From NCBI GenBank assembly GCA_021845805.1, contig JAJZVD010000024.1:1-50871 (forward strand): a stretch of 50,871 bases of DNA, read 5' to 3'. Below the pieces are notes generated by a model. That model had not been told where the DNA came from. It saw nothing but the letters and a program-made list of their open reading frames with translations, and did no database searches. A program made the position numbers and the translations under genes. Positions 7,603 through 16,313 of this stretch are shown here, piece after piece (position 1 is the stretch's first letter; each line of letters starts with the position of its first letter). Source of the stretch: Pseudomonadota bacterium (lineage in GTDB: Bacteria > Pseudomonadota > Alphaproteobacteria > Rhodobacterales > Rhodobacteraceae).

Positions 7603-8333
7603 CCGGCAGCCTGTCGCATATCGGCGCAATGGCGGCCATCTTCCTGATCGCCGCCTTCATCCGGGGGTATTCGGGCTTCGGCTTCTCGGCCCTGTCCATC
7701 GCGGGGCTGGGGCTGCTGATGGACCCGCGGCCGCTCATTCCGGTGATGTTCATCGTGGAACTGTCGCTGACGGTCCTTCAGGCGCGCGGCGTCTGGGCCC
7801 AGATCGACTGGCGCCGGGTGCTGACCATGCTGGTCGGGGCGGCTGTGGCGATGCCGTTTTCCGTGTCTATCCTTGCCAGAATCGGCCCCGACCCTGCCCG
7901 CCTCGTCATCTCGGGCGCGATCTTCGTGTTTTCGGTGCTGCTGCTGACGGGCTGGACGATCCACCGCCGCATCGGACCGCTGGGGCAGATCGGCGTGGGC
8001 CTGGTGTCGGGGGTCTGCAACGGCGCGGCGGTGGGCGGGCTGCCTGTCGCGACATTCCTGACCGCACAGCCCATTGCGGCGCCGGTCTTCCGGGCGACGA
8101 TGGTGGCCTATCTTACCGCCATCGACCTTGTCGCCCTGCCGCTCTTTGCCCGCGCAGGGCTGGTGGGGCGCGACACGCTGATGACCGGGGCGCTTGCGCT
8201 GCCGGTGGCCTGGCTGGGGCTGTGGCTTGGCGGGCGGCACTTTCTGGCCGCCTCGCCGCAGGGGTTCCGGCGGATGGCGGTGACGCTTCTGGCCGTGCTA
8301 TCGGTCCTGGGGCTGATCCGGTCGCTGGGGTAG
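7590..8333 (+). CDS. tauE: TSUP (TauE/SafE) family sulfite/sulfate exporter
   Basis: Integral membrane protein of 247 residues with about seven to eight hydrophobic segments. The family's repeated halves are visible: GYSGFGFSALSIAGLGLLMDPRPLIPV near the start and VSGVCNGAAVGGLPVATFLTAQP in the middle. TSUP proteins near xsc are thought to export sulfite or sulfate produced from sulfonates; direct biochemical proof is sparse. It overlaps xsc by 13 nt and ends 3 nt before ackA, so it is co-expressed with them. Cook-group papers use tauZ for similar genes in some taurine degraders, so the symbol is a convenience. The exported ion (sulfite, sulfate or sulfoacetate) cannot be read from sequence. 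With soeABC downstream, sulfate is the likelier final product. Confidence 0.82.
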   Translation: MRALTGSLSHIGAMAAIFLIAAFIRGYSGFGFSALSIAGLGLLMDPRPLIPVMFIVELSLTVLQARGVWAQIDWRRVLTMLVGAAVAMPFSVSILARIGPDPARLVISGAIFVFSVLLLTGWTIHRRIGPLGQIGVGLVSGVCNGAAVGGLPVATFLTAQPIAAPVFRATMVAYLTAIDLVALPLFARAGLVGRDTLMTGALALPVAWLGLWLGGRHFLAASPQGFRRMAVTLLAVLSVLGLIRSLG

Positions 8334-8336
8334 ACA

Positions 8337-9464
8337 ATGTCGAACATCCTTGTGGTCAACGCGGGCTCTTCGTCGATCAAGACGGTGCTGTTCGATACGG
8401 ACCTGAAGCAGGTGCTGGCGGTCTCGGTCTCGGACATCGGGGGGGCGGCGGTGCTGCGGGTGGCCGAGGAAAGCCACCCCGTCGCGGCGCCGAACCACCT
8501 TGCGGCGCTGTCGCTGATCCTGTTCGCGCTGGGCGCGCGCGGACACCCGATGGAGCGCCTTCGCGCCGCGGCGCATCGCGTGGTGCATGGCGGGCGCACT
8601 CTGGTCGCGCCCTGCCGGATCACCCCCGCGGTCGAAGCCGAGATCGAGGCCTGTTCCGCGCTGGCCCCCCTGCACAACCCGCACAACCTGTCGGCCATCC
8701 GCGCGATTGCCACGCTGGCCCCCGACCTGCCGCAATATGCCAGCTTCGACACCGCCTTCCACGCCACCAACCCCGAAGAGGCGCTGCGCTACGCCCTGCC
8801 CGCGGCCGAGAACGCGCGCGGCATCCGGCGCTACGGCTTCCACGGGATCAGCTATGCGGGGCTGGTGCAGCGCCTGCCGGGGCTGACGGGCACGCCGCTG
8901 CCGGAACGGCTGCTGGCCCTGCATCTGGGCAACGGGGCCTCGCTCTGCGCGATCCGGGGGGGGAAATCGGTCGCCACAACGATGGGCTATTCGCCGCTTG
9001 ACGGCCTGACGATGGGCACGCGCACCGGCGGGATCGACGGGATGGCGGTGCTGCGGCTGGCCGCCGATTACGGCATCGCCCGCGCCACCGACCTTCTGAA
9101 CCGCGACAGCGGGCTGAAGGCGCTGGGCGGCACGTCGGACATGCGCAGCCTCGAGGCCGCCGGAACGCCCGAGGCCGCCTTTGCCATACGGCATTTCTGC
9201 TACTGGGCGGTGCGCCACGCGGGCTCGATGATCGCGGCGATGGGGGGGCTTGATGCCATCGCCTTTACCGGCGGGATCGGCGAACACGATGCCCATGTCC
9301 GTGCCGAGATCGTGCGCGGCCTCGGCTGGCTTGGCGCCCGTCTGGACCCCGCCGCAAATAACGCCCATACCCTGAAGCTGAACGCGCCCGACAGCGCGGT
9401 TTCAATCTGGAAAGTTTTGGCATATGAGGAACAAACTATAGCGCAGGATGTTCTTGCACAGTAG
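8337..9464 (+). CDS. ackA: Acetate kinase
   Basis: Enzyme of 375 residues that converts acetyl phosphate and ADP to acetate and ATP. All acetate-kinase signatures are present in order: NAGSSSIK at the start, HRVVHGG, FDTAFH, RRYGFHGISY, HLGNGASL, GLTMGTRTGGID and FTGGIGEH. It is slightly shorter than the usual 395-400 residues. It begins 3 nt after the exporter gene and is 47 nt from soeA, clearly inside the taurine operon. Xsc makes acetyl phosphate; many described xsc clusters place pta next, which captures it as acetyl-CoA. Here ackA occupies that place, so the carbon would leave Xsc as acetate with substrate-level ATP, or AckA would balance a Pta encoded elsewhere. Butyrate or propionate kinase is less likely given the context. 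Confidence 0.92.
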   Translation: MSNILVVNAGSSSIKTVLFDTDLKQVLAVSVSDIGGAAVLRVAEESHPVAAPNHLAALSLILFALGARGHPMERLRAAAHRVVHGGRTLVAPCRITPAVEAEIEACSALAPLHNPHNLSAIRAIATLAPDLPQYASFDTAFHATNPEEALRYALPAAENARGIRRYGFHGISYAGLVQRLPGLTGTPLPERLLALHLGNGASLCAIRGGKSVATTMGYSPLDGLTMGTRTGGIDGMAVLRLAADYGIARATDLLNRDSGLKALGGTSDMRSLEAAGTPEAAFAIRHFCYWAVRHAGSMIAAMGGLDAIAFTGGIGEHDAHVRAEIVRGLGWLGARLDPAANNAHTLKLNAPDSAVSIWKVLAYEEQTIAQDVLAQ

Positions 9465-9511
9465 AATGTTCCGCCATCCGCCCCGCAATGCGAACAGGAC
9501 GCGATCTGCCG

Positions 9512-12313
9512 ATGAGCTACCGCCAGCCCGTGGTCGAGACATCTCCGCCTGTCTCTGACGAGATCCGCAAGACCACCTGCTACATGTGTGCCTGCCGCTG
9601 CGGCATCAACGTTCACATGAAGAACGGCAAGGTCGCCTATATCGAGGGCAACCGTGACCATCCGGTAAACAAGGGCGTCCTGTGCGCCAAAGGGTCGTCG
9701 GGGATCATGCAGGTCACTGCGCCCTCGCGCCTGCGGGCGCCGATGAAGCGGGTCGGGCCGCGCGGTTCGGGCGAGTTCCAGGAGATCTCGTGGGACGAGG
9801 CGCTCGAAACCGCGGCAAGCTGGCTGAAGCCGCTGCGCGCGACGGCGCCGGAAAAGCTTGCCTTCTTCACCGGCCGCGACCAGAGCCAGAGCTTCACAAG
9901 CTGGTGGGCACAGGCCTTCGGCACCCCGAACTATGCCGCGCATGGCGGCTTCTGTTCGGTCAACATGGCGGCGGGTGGCATCTACACGATGGGCGGCGCC
10001 TTCTGGGAATTCGGCCAGCCCGACTGGGATCACACAAAGCTGTTCATCCTCTTCGGCGTGGCCGAGGACCATGACAGCAACCCGATCAAGATGGGCATCG
10101 GCAAGATCAAGAGCCGCGGCGCGAAGGTCATCGGGATCAACCCGATCCGGTCGGGCTACAACGCGGTCGCCGATGACTGGTACGGGGTGACGCCGGGGGC
10201 CGACGGGCTGCTGATCCTCGCCATCATCCACGAGCTGCTGAAGGCCGGGAAGATCGACACCCGGTATCTGGCGCAATGGACCAACGCGCCTTGCCTCGTG
10301 AATGCCGAAGAGGGGCCGGAAAAGGGTCTGCTCCTGCGGGATCCGGATGGGAAGCTGCTGGTGATCGACAGGGCGACAGGGCAACCCGCGCCGTTCGACC
10401 GCAAGGGCGTGCGCCCCGATCTGGGCGCCACCTGGAACGGGCACCGCACCGTGTTCCAGCATCTGGCCGAAAGGTACCTGTCGGCCGACTACGCCCCCGA
10501 AACGGTCGCGGCGCGCGTCGGCATCACCGCCGAGCGCATCCGGGGCCTGGCCGCCGAGATCGCCCGCGTGGCCTTTGACGAGGCGATCGAACTTGCCCAG
10601 CCCTGGACCGATTTCCGCGGCGAGCGGCACGAGACGATGCCGGGCCGCCCGGTCAGCTTCCACGCGATGCGGGGCATCTCGGCGCATTCCAACGGGTTCC
10701 AGACGGCGCGCGCGCTGCATGTGCTGCAAATCCTGATCGGCAGCGTGGAAACCCCCGGCGGCTTCCGCTTCAAGCCGCCCTACCCCAAGCCCTTCGACGC
10801 GCATCCCAAGCCGCATAGCAAGGTCACGCCCGGCGCGCCGCTGGACGGGCCGCACCTGGGCTACCCGACCGGCCCGGAACACCTGGCGCTGAAGCCTGAC
10901 GGCAGCCCCGCGCGGATCGACAAGGCGTTTTCCTGGGAAAACCCGATGTCGGCGCACGGGCTGATGCACATGGTGATTTCCAACGCGCATGCGGGCGACC
11001 CCTACCGGATCGACACGCTGCTGCTCTACATGGCGAACATGGCGTGGAACTCGTCCATGAACACCCGCCAGGTCATCGAGATGCTGACCGACACGGGCGC
11101 GGATGGCGAATACGTCATCCCGCGGATCATCTATTCCGATGCCTATTCCAGCGAAATGGTGGCCTATGCCGACCTGATCCTGCCCGACACGACCTATCTG
11201 GAACGGCACGATTGCATCAGCCTGCTGGATCGCCCGATCTGCGAGGCCGACGCCGCCGCCGATGCGATCCGCTGGCCCGTGATCGAGCCTGATCGCGACG
11301 TGCGCGGCTTCCAGTCGGTGTTGCTGGATCTGGGCGCGCGGCTGGGCCTGCCCGGCATGGTGGCCGAGGACGGCCAGCCGAAATACAAGGACTACGGCGA
11401 CTATATCGTGCGCCACGAACGCCGCCCCGGCGTGGGCCCGCTGGCGGGCTTTCGCGGTAACGGCGAATCCGTGGGGCGCGGTGCCCCGAACCCCGACCAG
11501 ATGAAGCGCTATATCGACAATGGCGGCTTCTTCATGGCCCATGTCCCGCATGAGGCGGCCTATTACAAGCCGTGGAACGCGGGGTATCAGGACTGGGCCG
11601 TGGGCATGGCCTTCTATGACAAGCCCTCGCCCTACCTCTTCTCGATCTGGTCCGAGCCGATGCGCCGCTTCCAGCTTGCGGCCGAGGGGCACGGCACCCG
11701 CCAGCCGCCCGACCACCTGCGCGCCCGGCTGATGATGGCGATGGACCCGCTGCCGATCTGGTACAGCCCCTTCGGCGACGAGGACGCGGCGGATTACCCG
11801 ATCCACGCGCTGACCCAGCGGCCGATGGCGATGTACCACAGCTGGGGCACCCAGAACGCGTGGCTGCGCCAGATCCACGGGCGCAATCCGCTCTACCTGC
11901 CGGGCAGCATCTGGAAAGAGCACGGATTCAAGGACGGCGACTGGGCGCGCGTCACCTCGCCCCACGGGTCGATCACCGTGCCCGTCGCGCTGCATGGCGG
12001 GCTGAACGAGAACACGATCTGGACCTGGAACGCCATCGGCAAGCGCAAGGGGACTTGGGCGCTGGAACCTGAAGCGCCCGAGGCGACCAAGGGGTTCCTG
12101 CTGAACCACCTGATCCACGAGCTTCTGCCGCCGAAGGGCGACGGGCTGCGCTGGGCGAACTCTGACCCGGTGACGGGCCAGGCCGCCTGGTTCGACCTGC
12201 GGGTGAAGATCGAGCGGGTCGATCCGCAGGAACAGACCCTGCCCGATTTTCCCGAAATCAAGAGCCCGGTGCCCAAGGCACCCAGGAACCGCCTCTGGGG
12301 GGCCGAGAAATGA
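9512..12313 (+). CDS. soeA: Sulfite dehydrogenase SoeABC, molybdopterin subunit SoeA
   Basis: Catalytic subunit, 933 residues, of the complex iron-sulfur molybdoenzyme that oxidises sulfite to sulfate at the cytoplasmic face of the membrane. An N-terminal [4Fe-4S] site is formed by Cys23, Cys26, Cys30 and Cys58 (CYMCACRC, then NKGVLCAKG). Molybdopterin-guanine-dinucleotide-binding domains follow, with the C-terminal barrel near LTQRPMAMYHSWGTQNAWLRQI. There is no twin-arginine signal, which supports a cytoplasmic location as known for SoeA. I chose the ATG at 9512 because AGGAC precedes it; an ATG at 9488 is in frame. SoeB overlaps by 4 nt. Related polysulfide, thiosulfate and tetrathionate reductases are exported and have Tat signals, so the lack of one plus the xsc context favours sulfite. 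The Mo-ligand residue was not assigned. Confidence 0.88.
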   Translation: MSYRQPVVETSPPVSDEIRKTTCYMCACRCGINVHMKNGKVAYIEGNRDHPVNKGVLCAKGSSGIMQVTAPSRLRAPMKRVGPRGSGEFQEISWDEALETAASWLKPLRATAPEKLAFFTGRDQSQSFTSWWAQAFGTPNYAAHGGFCSVNMAAGGIYTMGGAFWEFGQPDWDHTKLFILFGVAEDHDSNPIKMGIGKIKSRGAKVIGINPIRSGYNAVADDWYGVTPGADGLLILAIIHELLKAGKIDTRYLAQWTNAPCLVNAEEGPEKGLLLRDPDGKLLVIDRATGQPAPFDRKGVRPDLGATWNGHRTVFQHLAERYLSADYAPETVAARVGITAERIRGLAAEIARVAFDEAIELAQPWTDFRGERHETMPGRPVSFHAMRGISAHSNGFQTARALHVLQILIGSVETPGGFRFKPPYPKPFDAHPKPHSKVTPGAPLDGPHLGYPTGPEHLALKPDGSPARIDKAFSWENPMSAHGLMHMVISNAHAGDPYRIDTLLLYMANMAWNSSMNTRQVIEMLTDTGADGEYVIPRIIYSDAYSSEMVAYADLILPDTTYLERHDCISLLDRPICEADAAADAIRWPVIEPDRDVRGFQSVLLDLGARLGLPGMVAEDGQPKYKDYGDYIVRHERRPGVGPLAGFRGNGESVGRGAPNPDQMKRYIDNGGFFMAHVPHEAAYYKPWNAGYQDWAVGMAFYDKPSPYLFSIWSEPMRRFQLAAEGHGTRQPPDHLRARLMMAMDPLPIWYSPFGDEDAADYPIHALTQRPMAMYHSWGTQNAWLRQIHGRNPLYLPGSIWKEHGFKDGDWARVTSPHGSITVPVALHGGLNENTIWTWNAIGKRKGTWALEPEAPEATKGFLLNHLIHELLPPKGDGLRWANSDPVTGQAAWFDLRVKIERVDPQEQTLPDFPEIKSPVPKAPRNRLWGAEK

Positions 12314-13044
12314 CCGAACTGCCCGGCAGCACGAAAAAGAAGCTCGGACTGGTCATCGACCTGGATATCTGCGTCGGCTGCCATGCCTGCGTCACCTCCT
12401 GCAAGGGCTGGAACACCGAGAATTACGGCGCGCCGCTGTCGGACATGGATGCCTACGGCGCCGACCCCTCGGGCACCTTCCTGAACCGCGTCCATTCCTT
12501 CGAGGTGCAGCCCGCCGCGGGCCCGGCGCAGACGATCCATTTCCCGAAATCCTGCCTGCACTGCGAAGACGCGCCCTGCGTCACCGTCTGCCCCACGGGC
12601 GCCAGCTACAAGCGGCAGGAAGACGGGATCGTTCTGGTCAACGAAAGCGCCTGCATCGGCTGCGGCCTGTGTGCCTGGGCCTGCCCCTATGGCGCGCGCG
12701 AACTGGATCAGGCGGCGGGCGTGATGAAGAAATGCACGCTTTGCATCGACCGCATCTACAACGACAACCTGCCCGAGGTTGACCGCGTTCCCGCCTGCGT
12801 GCGCACCTGCCCCGCCGGGGCGCGCCATTTCGGCGACCTGGGCGACCCCGACAGCCCCGTCAGCCAGCTTGTGGCGGACCGCGGCGGGATGGACCTGATG
12901 CCGGAACTGGGCACGAAACCCGTCAACAAATACCTGCCGCCCCGCCCGAAAGACCGGGCGCCCGCCGCGCCGCTGACGCCGATCGCCGATGTTCAGGCCA
13001 CCGGCATCGCAGGCTGGCTGGACCGCCTGCTGGAGAAGTTCTGA
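12310..13044 (+). CDS. soeB: Sulfite dehydrogenase iron-sulfur subunit SoeB
   Basis: Electron-transfer subunit of 244 residues that should carry four [4Fe-4S] clusters between SoeA and the membrane anchor. Ferredoxin-type cysteine motifs are clear: CVGCHACVTSC near residue 23, CLHCEDAPCVTVCPTGA, CIGCGLCAWACPYGA, and CTLCIDRI with CVRTCPAGA. This is the DmsB/NrfC/PsrB arrangement. No signal peptide is present, matching a cytoplasmic complex. It overlaps soeA by 4 nt (ATGA) and soeC by one base, so the three subunits are translated together. Family members serve many molybdoenzymes; the assignment follows soeA and soeC. Confidence 0.9.
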   Translation: MTELPGSTKKKLGLVIDLDICVGCHACVTSCKGWNTENYGAPLSDMDAYGADPSGTFLNRVHSFEVQPAAGPAQTIHFPKSCLHCEDAPCVTVCPTGASYKRQEDGIVLVNESACIGCGLCAWACPYGARELDQAAGVMKKCTLCIDRIYNDNLPEVDRVPACVRTCPAGARHFGDLGDPDSPVSQLVADRGGMDLMPELGTKPVNKYLPPRPKDRAPAAPLTPIADVQATGIAGWLDRLLEKF

Positions 13045-13919
13045 TGCATCCCGCGCCCTCCGTCATCGTCTTTACCGTGCTGTCGGGCCTTGGCTTCGGC
13101 TTTCTCGCCTTCCTGGGCGCCGGGGTGCTGGCGCCGGTGGGGGTGGATGCCTTCCTGGTCTTCGCGGTGGCCTACGGGTTTGCCGTCGTGGGCCTTGTCG
13201 CCTCGACCTTCCACCTTGGCAATCCGCAGCGGGCCTGGCGCGCCTTCACCCAGTGGCGCACCTCGTGGCTGTCGCGCGAGGGCTGGGCCTCGGTCGCAAC
13301 GCTTCTGGTGATGGCGCCGGTGGCGCTGATGGCGATCTTCGGGGCGCCCCCCGCCGCGGTGCCGGGGCTTGTGGGCGCGGTGCTGGCGTTGCTGACGGTG
13401 TTCTGCACCTCGATGATCTATGCCCAGTTGAAGACGGTGCCGCGCTGGAACCACTGGATGACGCCCGCGCTGTTCATGGCCTTCGCGCTGACCGGCGGTG
13501 CCATGCTGGCCGGGCAGGCGCGGCTGGCGGTGGTGCTGTGCCTGATCCTGGCGCTCTTGATGATCGCCAATTTCGCGCAGGGCGACGGCCGCTTTGCCGC
13601 CCGTGGCAGCACGATGGAAACGGCGACGGGGCTGGGCCGGATCGGCAAGGTCCGCCTGTTCGAGCCGCCGCACACCGGCACCAACTACCTGATGCGCGAG
13701 ATGATCCACCAGGTCGGGCGCAAGCATGCGCAGAAGCTTCGGGTGATCGCGGTGCTGTTTGCCGCGGTGCTGCCCGCGCTGGTGCTGCTGGCGCTGCCGA
13801 CCGGACTGCCCGCCACCGTGCTGGCGGTGGCGCTGCACCTGCCCGGCGCCTTTGCCGCGCGCTGGCTGTTCTTTGCCGAGGCCGAGCATGTCGTGGGCCT
13901 CTACTACGGCGCGCGGTAG
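13044..13919 (+). CDS. soeC: Sulfite dehydrogenase membrane anchor SoeC (DmsC-like)
   Basis: Membrane subunit of 291 residues with about eight hydrophobic helices, of the DmsC/NrfD-type anchor family; it should deliver electrons from SoeB to the quinone pool. Helices are visible from the start (VIFTVLSGLGFGFLAFLGAGVLAPV) to ALPTGLPATVLAVALHLPGAF, with the polar segment FHLGNPQRAWRAFTQWRTSWLSREGW after helix two, typical of DmsC-like anchors. It shares one base with the soeB stop. It ends the rightward taurine run; a convergent gene ends 6 nt later and no convincing terminator hairpin is visible between them. Coupling sulfite oxidation to quinone would yield respiratory energy from taurine sulfur. 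Confidence 0.87.
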   Translation: MHPAPSVIVFTVLSGLGFGFLAFLGAGVLAPVGVDAFLVFAVAYGFAVVGLVASTFHLGNPQRAWRAFTQWRTSWLSREGWASVATLLVMAPVALMAIFGAPPAAVPGLVGAVLALLTVFCTSMIYAQLKTVPRWNHWMTPALFMAFALTGGAMLAGQARLAVVLCLILALLMIANFAQGDGRFAARGSTMETATGLGRIGKVRLFEPPHTGTNYLMREMIHQVGRKHAQKLRVIAVLFAAVLPALVLLALPTGLPATVLAVALHLPGAFAARWLFFAEAEHVVGLYYGAR

Positions 13920-13925
13920 GGCCGC

Positions 13926-14906
13926 TCAGGCGGACGCGATGCGGGCCCGGTCGCGCATCGCCAGAAGCGGGACCACCTCGTAGGCCTGAAGCACCCGCCG
14001 CGGCAACGGCAGGCGCACCGAGGGCGCCACCGAGCACAGGCCGCAGCGCCCGACGCGCAGCAGGTCCGGCCGGGCAAGGCCCAGGGCGACAAAGCCGATC
14101 AGCGGGCGCCGGGTTTCCGGCAGCGCCATGACGGTGCCGGACAGGTGGCGGGCCTGAACCAGCACCTCGTCCTCGCCAAAGAGGTACTCCACCTCGGCGC
14201 CTCCAAGGCGGACCAGGGTATGGGGCGCCACGATCAGGTCGCCCGGCAGACCGAAGTAGGGCCCGCGCAGGCGCACCGGGGTCAGGCTGCCAAAACCGGG
14301 CATCGCCTGCCTGCGCACAAAGGCCACGGCTTGCGCGCCGTGATCCTCGGTCAGGACCAGATCGCCGGGCCGCAGCGCATCGGCGCGCACCGGTCCCGCG
14401 GGGGTTTCTACCGGGCAGCCCGCGCCCAGGGCGGCACCCATCCCGCCGGGAACCAGACCCTGTGCCAGCCCCATCCACTGCACCGCGGGGTCAAGTGCCG
14501 CGGCGAAGATCCGCGCGGCCTCGGCCCCCGGCAGCGCAGGGGCGCCTGCGGCCACCGCCGTGCCAAGCCGGGTGCCGCCCGCGCTCTCCAGCGTGAGCCG
14601 GCTTTGCGCCTCGGCCGCGGTCCAGCTATAGGCCAGCCGCAGCCGCCGCAGGTCCGACGGAAGCCGCAGGGGCAGCCGCGCCTCGTGCAGCACCCGCCCT
14701 TGCCGACGCGCCAGATGCACCCCGGTTTCGGGGTCGAGGTGCAGGGCAAGCCCGGGATCGCCCGGGAAAAGACACAGCGGACGCGGCTCGGGCCCCAGAG
14801 CCAGATCGAAGATGAAGGTGCCCTGTTCGATCACGCCGGGCAGGCGCGGCGGGCCAAGCCCGCGGCCCAGCGTCGCGGGGCCGGCAAAGGCCACCCAGCC
14901 GCTCAT
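13926..14906 (-). CDS. Hint-domain protein (Hedgehog/intein-type)
   Basis: Protein of 326 residues. The C-terminal half is a Hint_2-type domain beginning with GAGCPVETPAGPVRADALRPG, where the cysteine occupies the position of the splicing nucleophile and LRPGDLVLTEDHG follows. It continues through PVRLRGPYFGLPGDLIVAPHTLV and HLSGTVMALPETRR. The N-terminal 150 residues look like a beta-rich, LamG-type sheet domain (GTFIFDLALG, RLRLAYSWTAAEAQSRLTLESAGG). No signal peptide is seen. Such orphan Hint proteins are frequent in Rhodobacterales and are suspected of self-cleavage or of processing secreted repeat proteins, but their role is unknown. It converges on soeC and shows no functional link with taurine use. 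Confidence 0.75.
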   Translation of the reverse strand: MSGWVAFAGPATLGRGLGPPRLPGVIEQGTFIFDLALGPEPRPLCLFPGDPGLALHLDPETGVHLARRQGRVLHEARLPLRLPSDLRRLRLAYSWTAAEAQSRLTLESAGGTRLGTAVAAGAPALPGAEAARIFAAALDPAVQWMGLAQGLVPGGMGAALGAGCPVETPAGPVRADALRPGDLVLTEDHGAQAVAFVRRQAMPGFGSLTPVRLRGPYFGLPGDLIVAPHTLVRLGGAEVEYLFGEDEVLVQARHLSGTVMALPETRRPLIGFVALGLARPDLLRVGRCGLCSVAPSVRLPLPRRVLQAYEVVPLLAMRDRARIASA

Positions 14907-15161
14907 CGCGCCACCGCGCGGGGATCATGGCCGCGCCCCTGGCGCAACCGCGCGCCGCCATCAATCGTCACATGCATCCGCCCGTCCGGCTGCCATCCCG
15001 GTCCTGCCCTCTGGTGGGGCACTTTCCCCGTCCATAGCCGCAGCCCGGCACGGCCGCCAGCCGGGCGCGGCGAAATCCCGGCGGCGGTGCCCGGCGCGCC
15101 ACAGGGGTTTGCATTGCCGCCGCGCCGGGTCTAACCCTTGGCCAGCCTGAAGGAGACCGCC

Positions 15162-16313
15162 TTGCCCCACACCCCCGTCGACCCCGTGGACCTGACCGCC
15201 CGGCTGATCCGCTGCCCCTCCGTCACCCCTGCCGAAGGCGGTGCCATCGCCCTTCTGGACGACCTGCTGACCTCGGCCGGGTTCGAAACCCACCGCGTCG
15301 ACCGCGGCGGAATCGCCAACCTCTTCGCCCGCTGGGGCGCGCGCGGGGCCAACCGCAGCTTCGGCTTCAACGGGCATACCGACGTGGTGCCGGTCGGCGA
15401 CGCCGCGGCCTGGACGCATGACCCCTTCGGCGGCGAGATCGTCGATGGCGTGCTCTGGGGCCGCGGGGCGACCGACATGAAATCGGGCGTGGCCGCCTTT
15501 GCCGCCGCCGCGGTGGATTTCGTGCGTGAAACGCCCCCCGACGGCGCGGTGATCCTGGCGATCACCGGCGACGAGGAAGACGTGGCCAAGGATGGCACCG
15601 TCGCGCTTCTTGACTGGATGGCCACCGCGGGCGAGCGGATGACCGCATGCCTGGTGGGCGAGCCGACCTGCCCCAACGAGATGGGCGAGATGATGAAGAT
15701 CGGCCGCCGCGGCTCGCTGACGGCGCGGTTCGTGGCACGCGGGGTGCAGGGGCATTCGGCCTATCCGCATCGCGCGAAGAACCCGCTGACGGCGCTGGTG
15801 CGGCTGCTGGACCGGCTTGCCAGCCACGAGCTGGATCGCGGAACCGATCATTTCGATGCCTCGACGCTGGCGATCACCACGGTGGACACCGGGAACCCGG
15901 CGTCGAACGTGATCCCGGCCGAGGCGCGGGCCACGGTCAACATCCGCTTCAACGATGCCCATTCGGGCGCGCGCCTGACCGACTGGCTGACCGCCGAGGC
16001 CGCGAAGGTGCAGGCCGAGACGGGGGTGGAGATCGCCGTCGGCGTGCATGTCTCGGGCGAAAGCTTCCTGACCCCGCCGGGCGAACTGTCGCGGCTGATC
16101 GCGGCGGCGGTGCAGGCCGAAACCGGCCGGGTGCCGGTGGCCAGCACCTCGGGCGGCACCTCGGATGCGCGCTTCATCAAGGATCACTGCCCGGTGGTGG
16201 AATTCGGGCTGGTCGGCAAGACCATGCACCAGGTCGACGAACGGGTGCCCGTGGATCAGATCGTGGCCCTGAAGGCGATCTATTCCCGCATCCTGCGGGA
16301 CTATTTCGCATGA
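15162..16313 (+). CDS. dapE: Succinyl-diaminopimelate desuccinylase
   Basis: Zinc M20 peptidase-family enzyme, 383 residues, that hydrolyses N-succinyl-LL-diaminopimelate in lysine and peptidoglycan precursor synthesis. Metal and catalytic residues are visible: [11 protein letters not shown] (His, Asp), [13 protein letters not shown] (bridging Asp), ITGDEED (catalytic Glu pair), VGEPTC and, at the end, TMHQVDERV. The best start is the TTG at 15162, seven bases after AAGGAG; translation from it gives [22 protein letters not shown], the expected DapE beginning. A second TTG at 15138 is in frame but has no ribosome site. The TTG start may lower expression. The next gene overlaps by 4 nt. Confidence 0.93.
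   Translation: MPHTPVDPVDLTARLIRCPSVTPAEGGAIALLDDLLTSAGFETHRVDRGGIANLFARWGARGANRSFGFNGHTDVVPVGDAAAWTHDPFGGEIVDGVLWGRGATDMKSGVAAFAAAAVDFVRETPPDGAVILAITGDEEDVAKDGTVALLDWMATAGERMTACLVGEPTCPNEMGEMMKIGRRGSLTARFVARGVQGHSAYPHRAKNPLTALVRLLDRLASHELDRGTDHFDASTLAITTVDTGNPASNVIPAEARATVNIRFNDAHSGARLTDWLTAEAAKVQAETGVEIAVGVHVSGESFLTPPGELSRLIAAAVQAETGRVPVASTSGGTSDARFIKDHCPVVEFGLVGKTMHQVDERVPVDQIVALKAIYSRILRDYFA

Noticed and set aside
9200-12118. 972-codon minus-strand frame opposite soeA
   Set aside because: SoeA on the plus strand has intact cysteine and molybdopterin-domain sequence. The opposite frame is a low-complexity shadow caused by GC-rich third positions.
14907-15137. Small genes in the Hint-dapE gap
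   Set aside because: Short frames exist on both strands but have no ribosome site, no plausible protein composition and no recognisable family.
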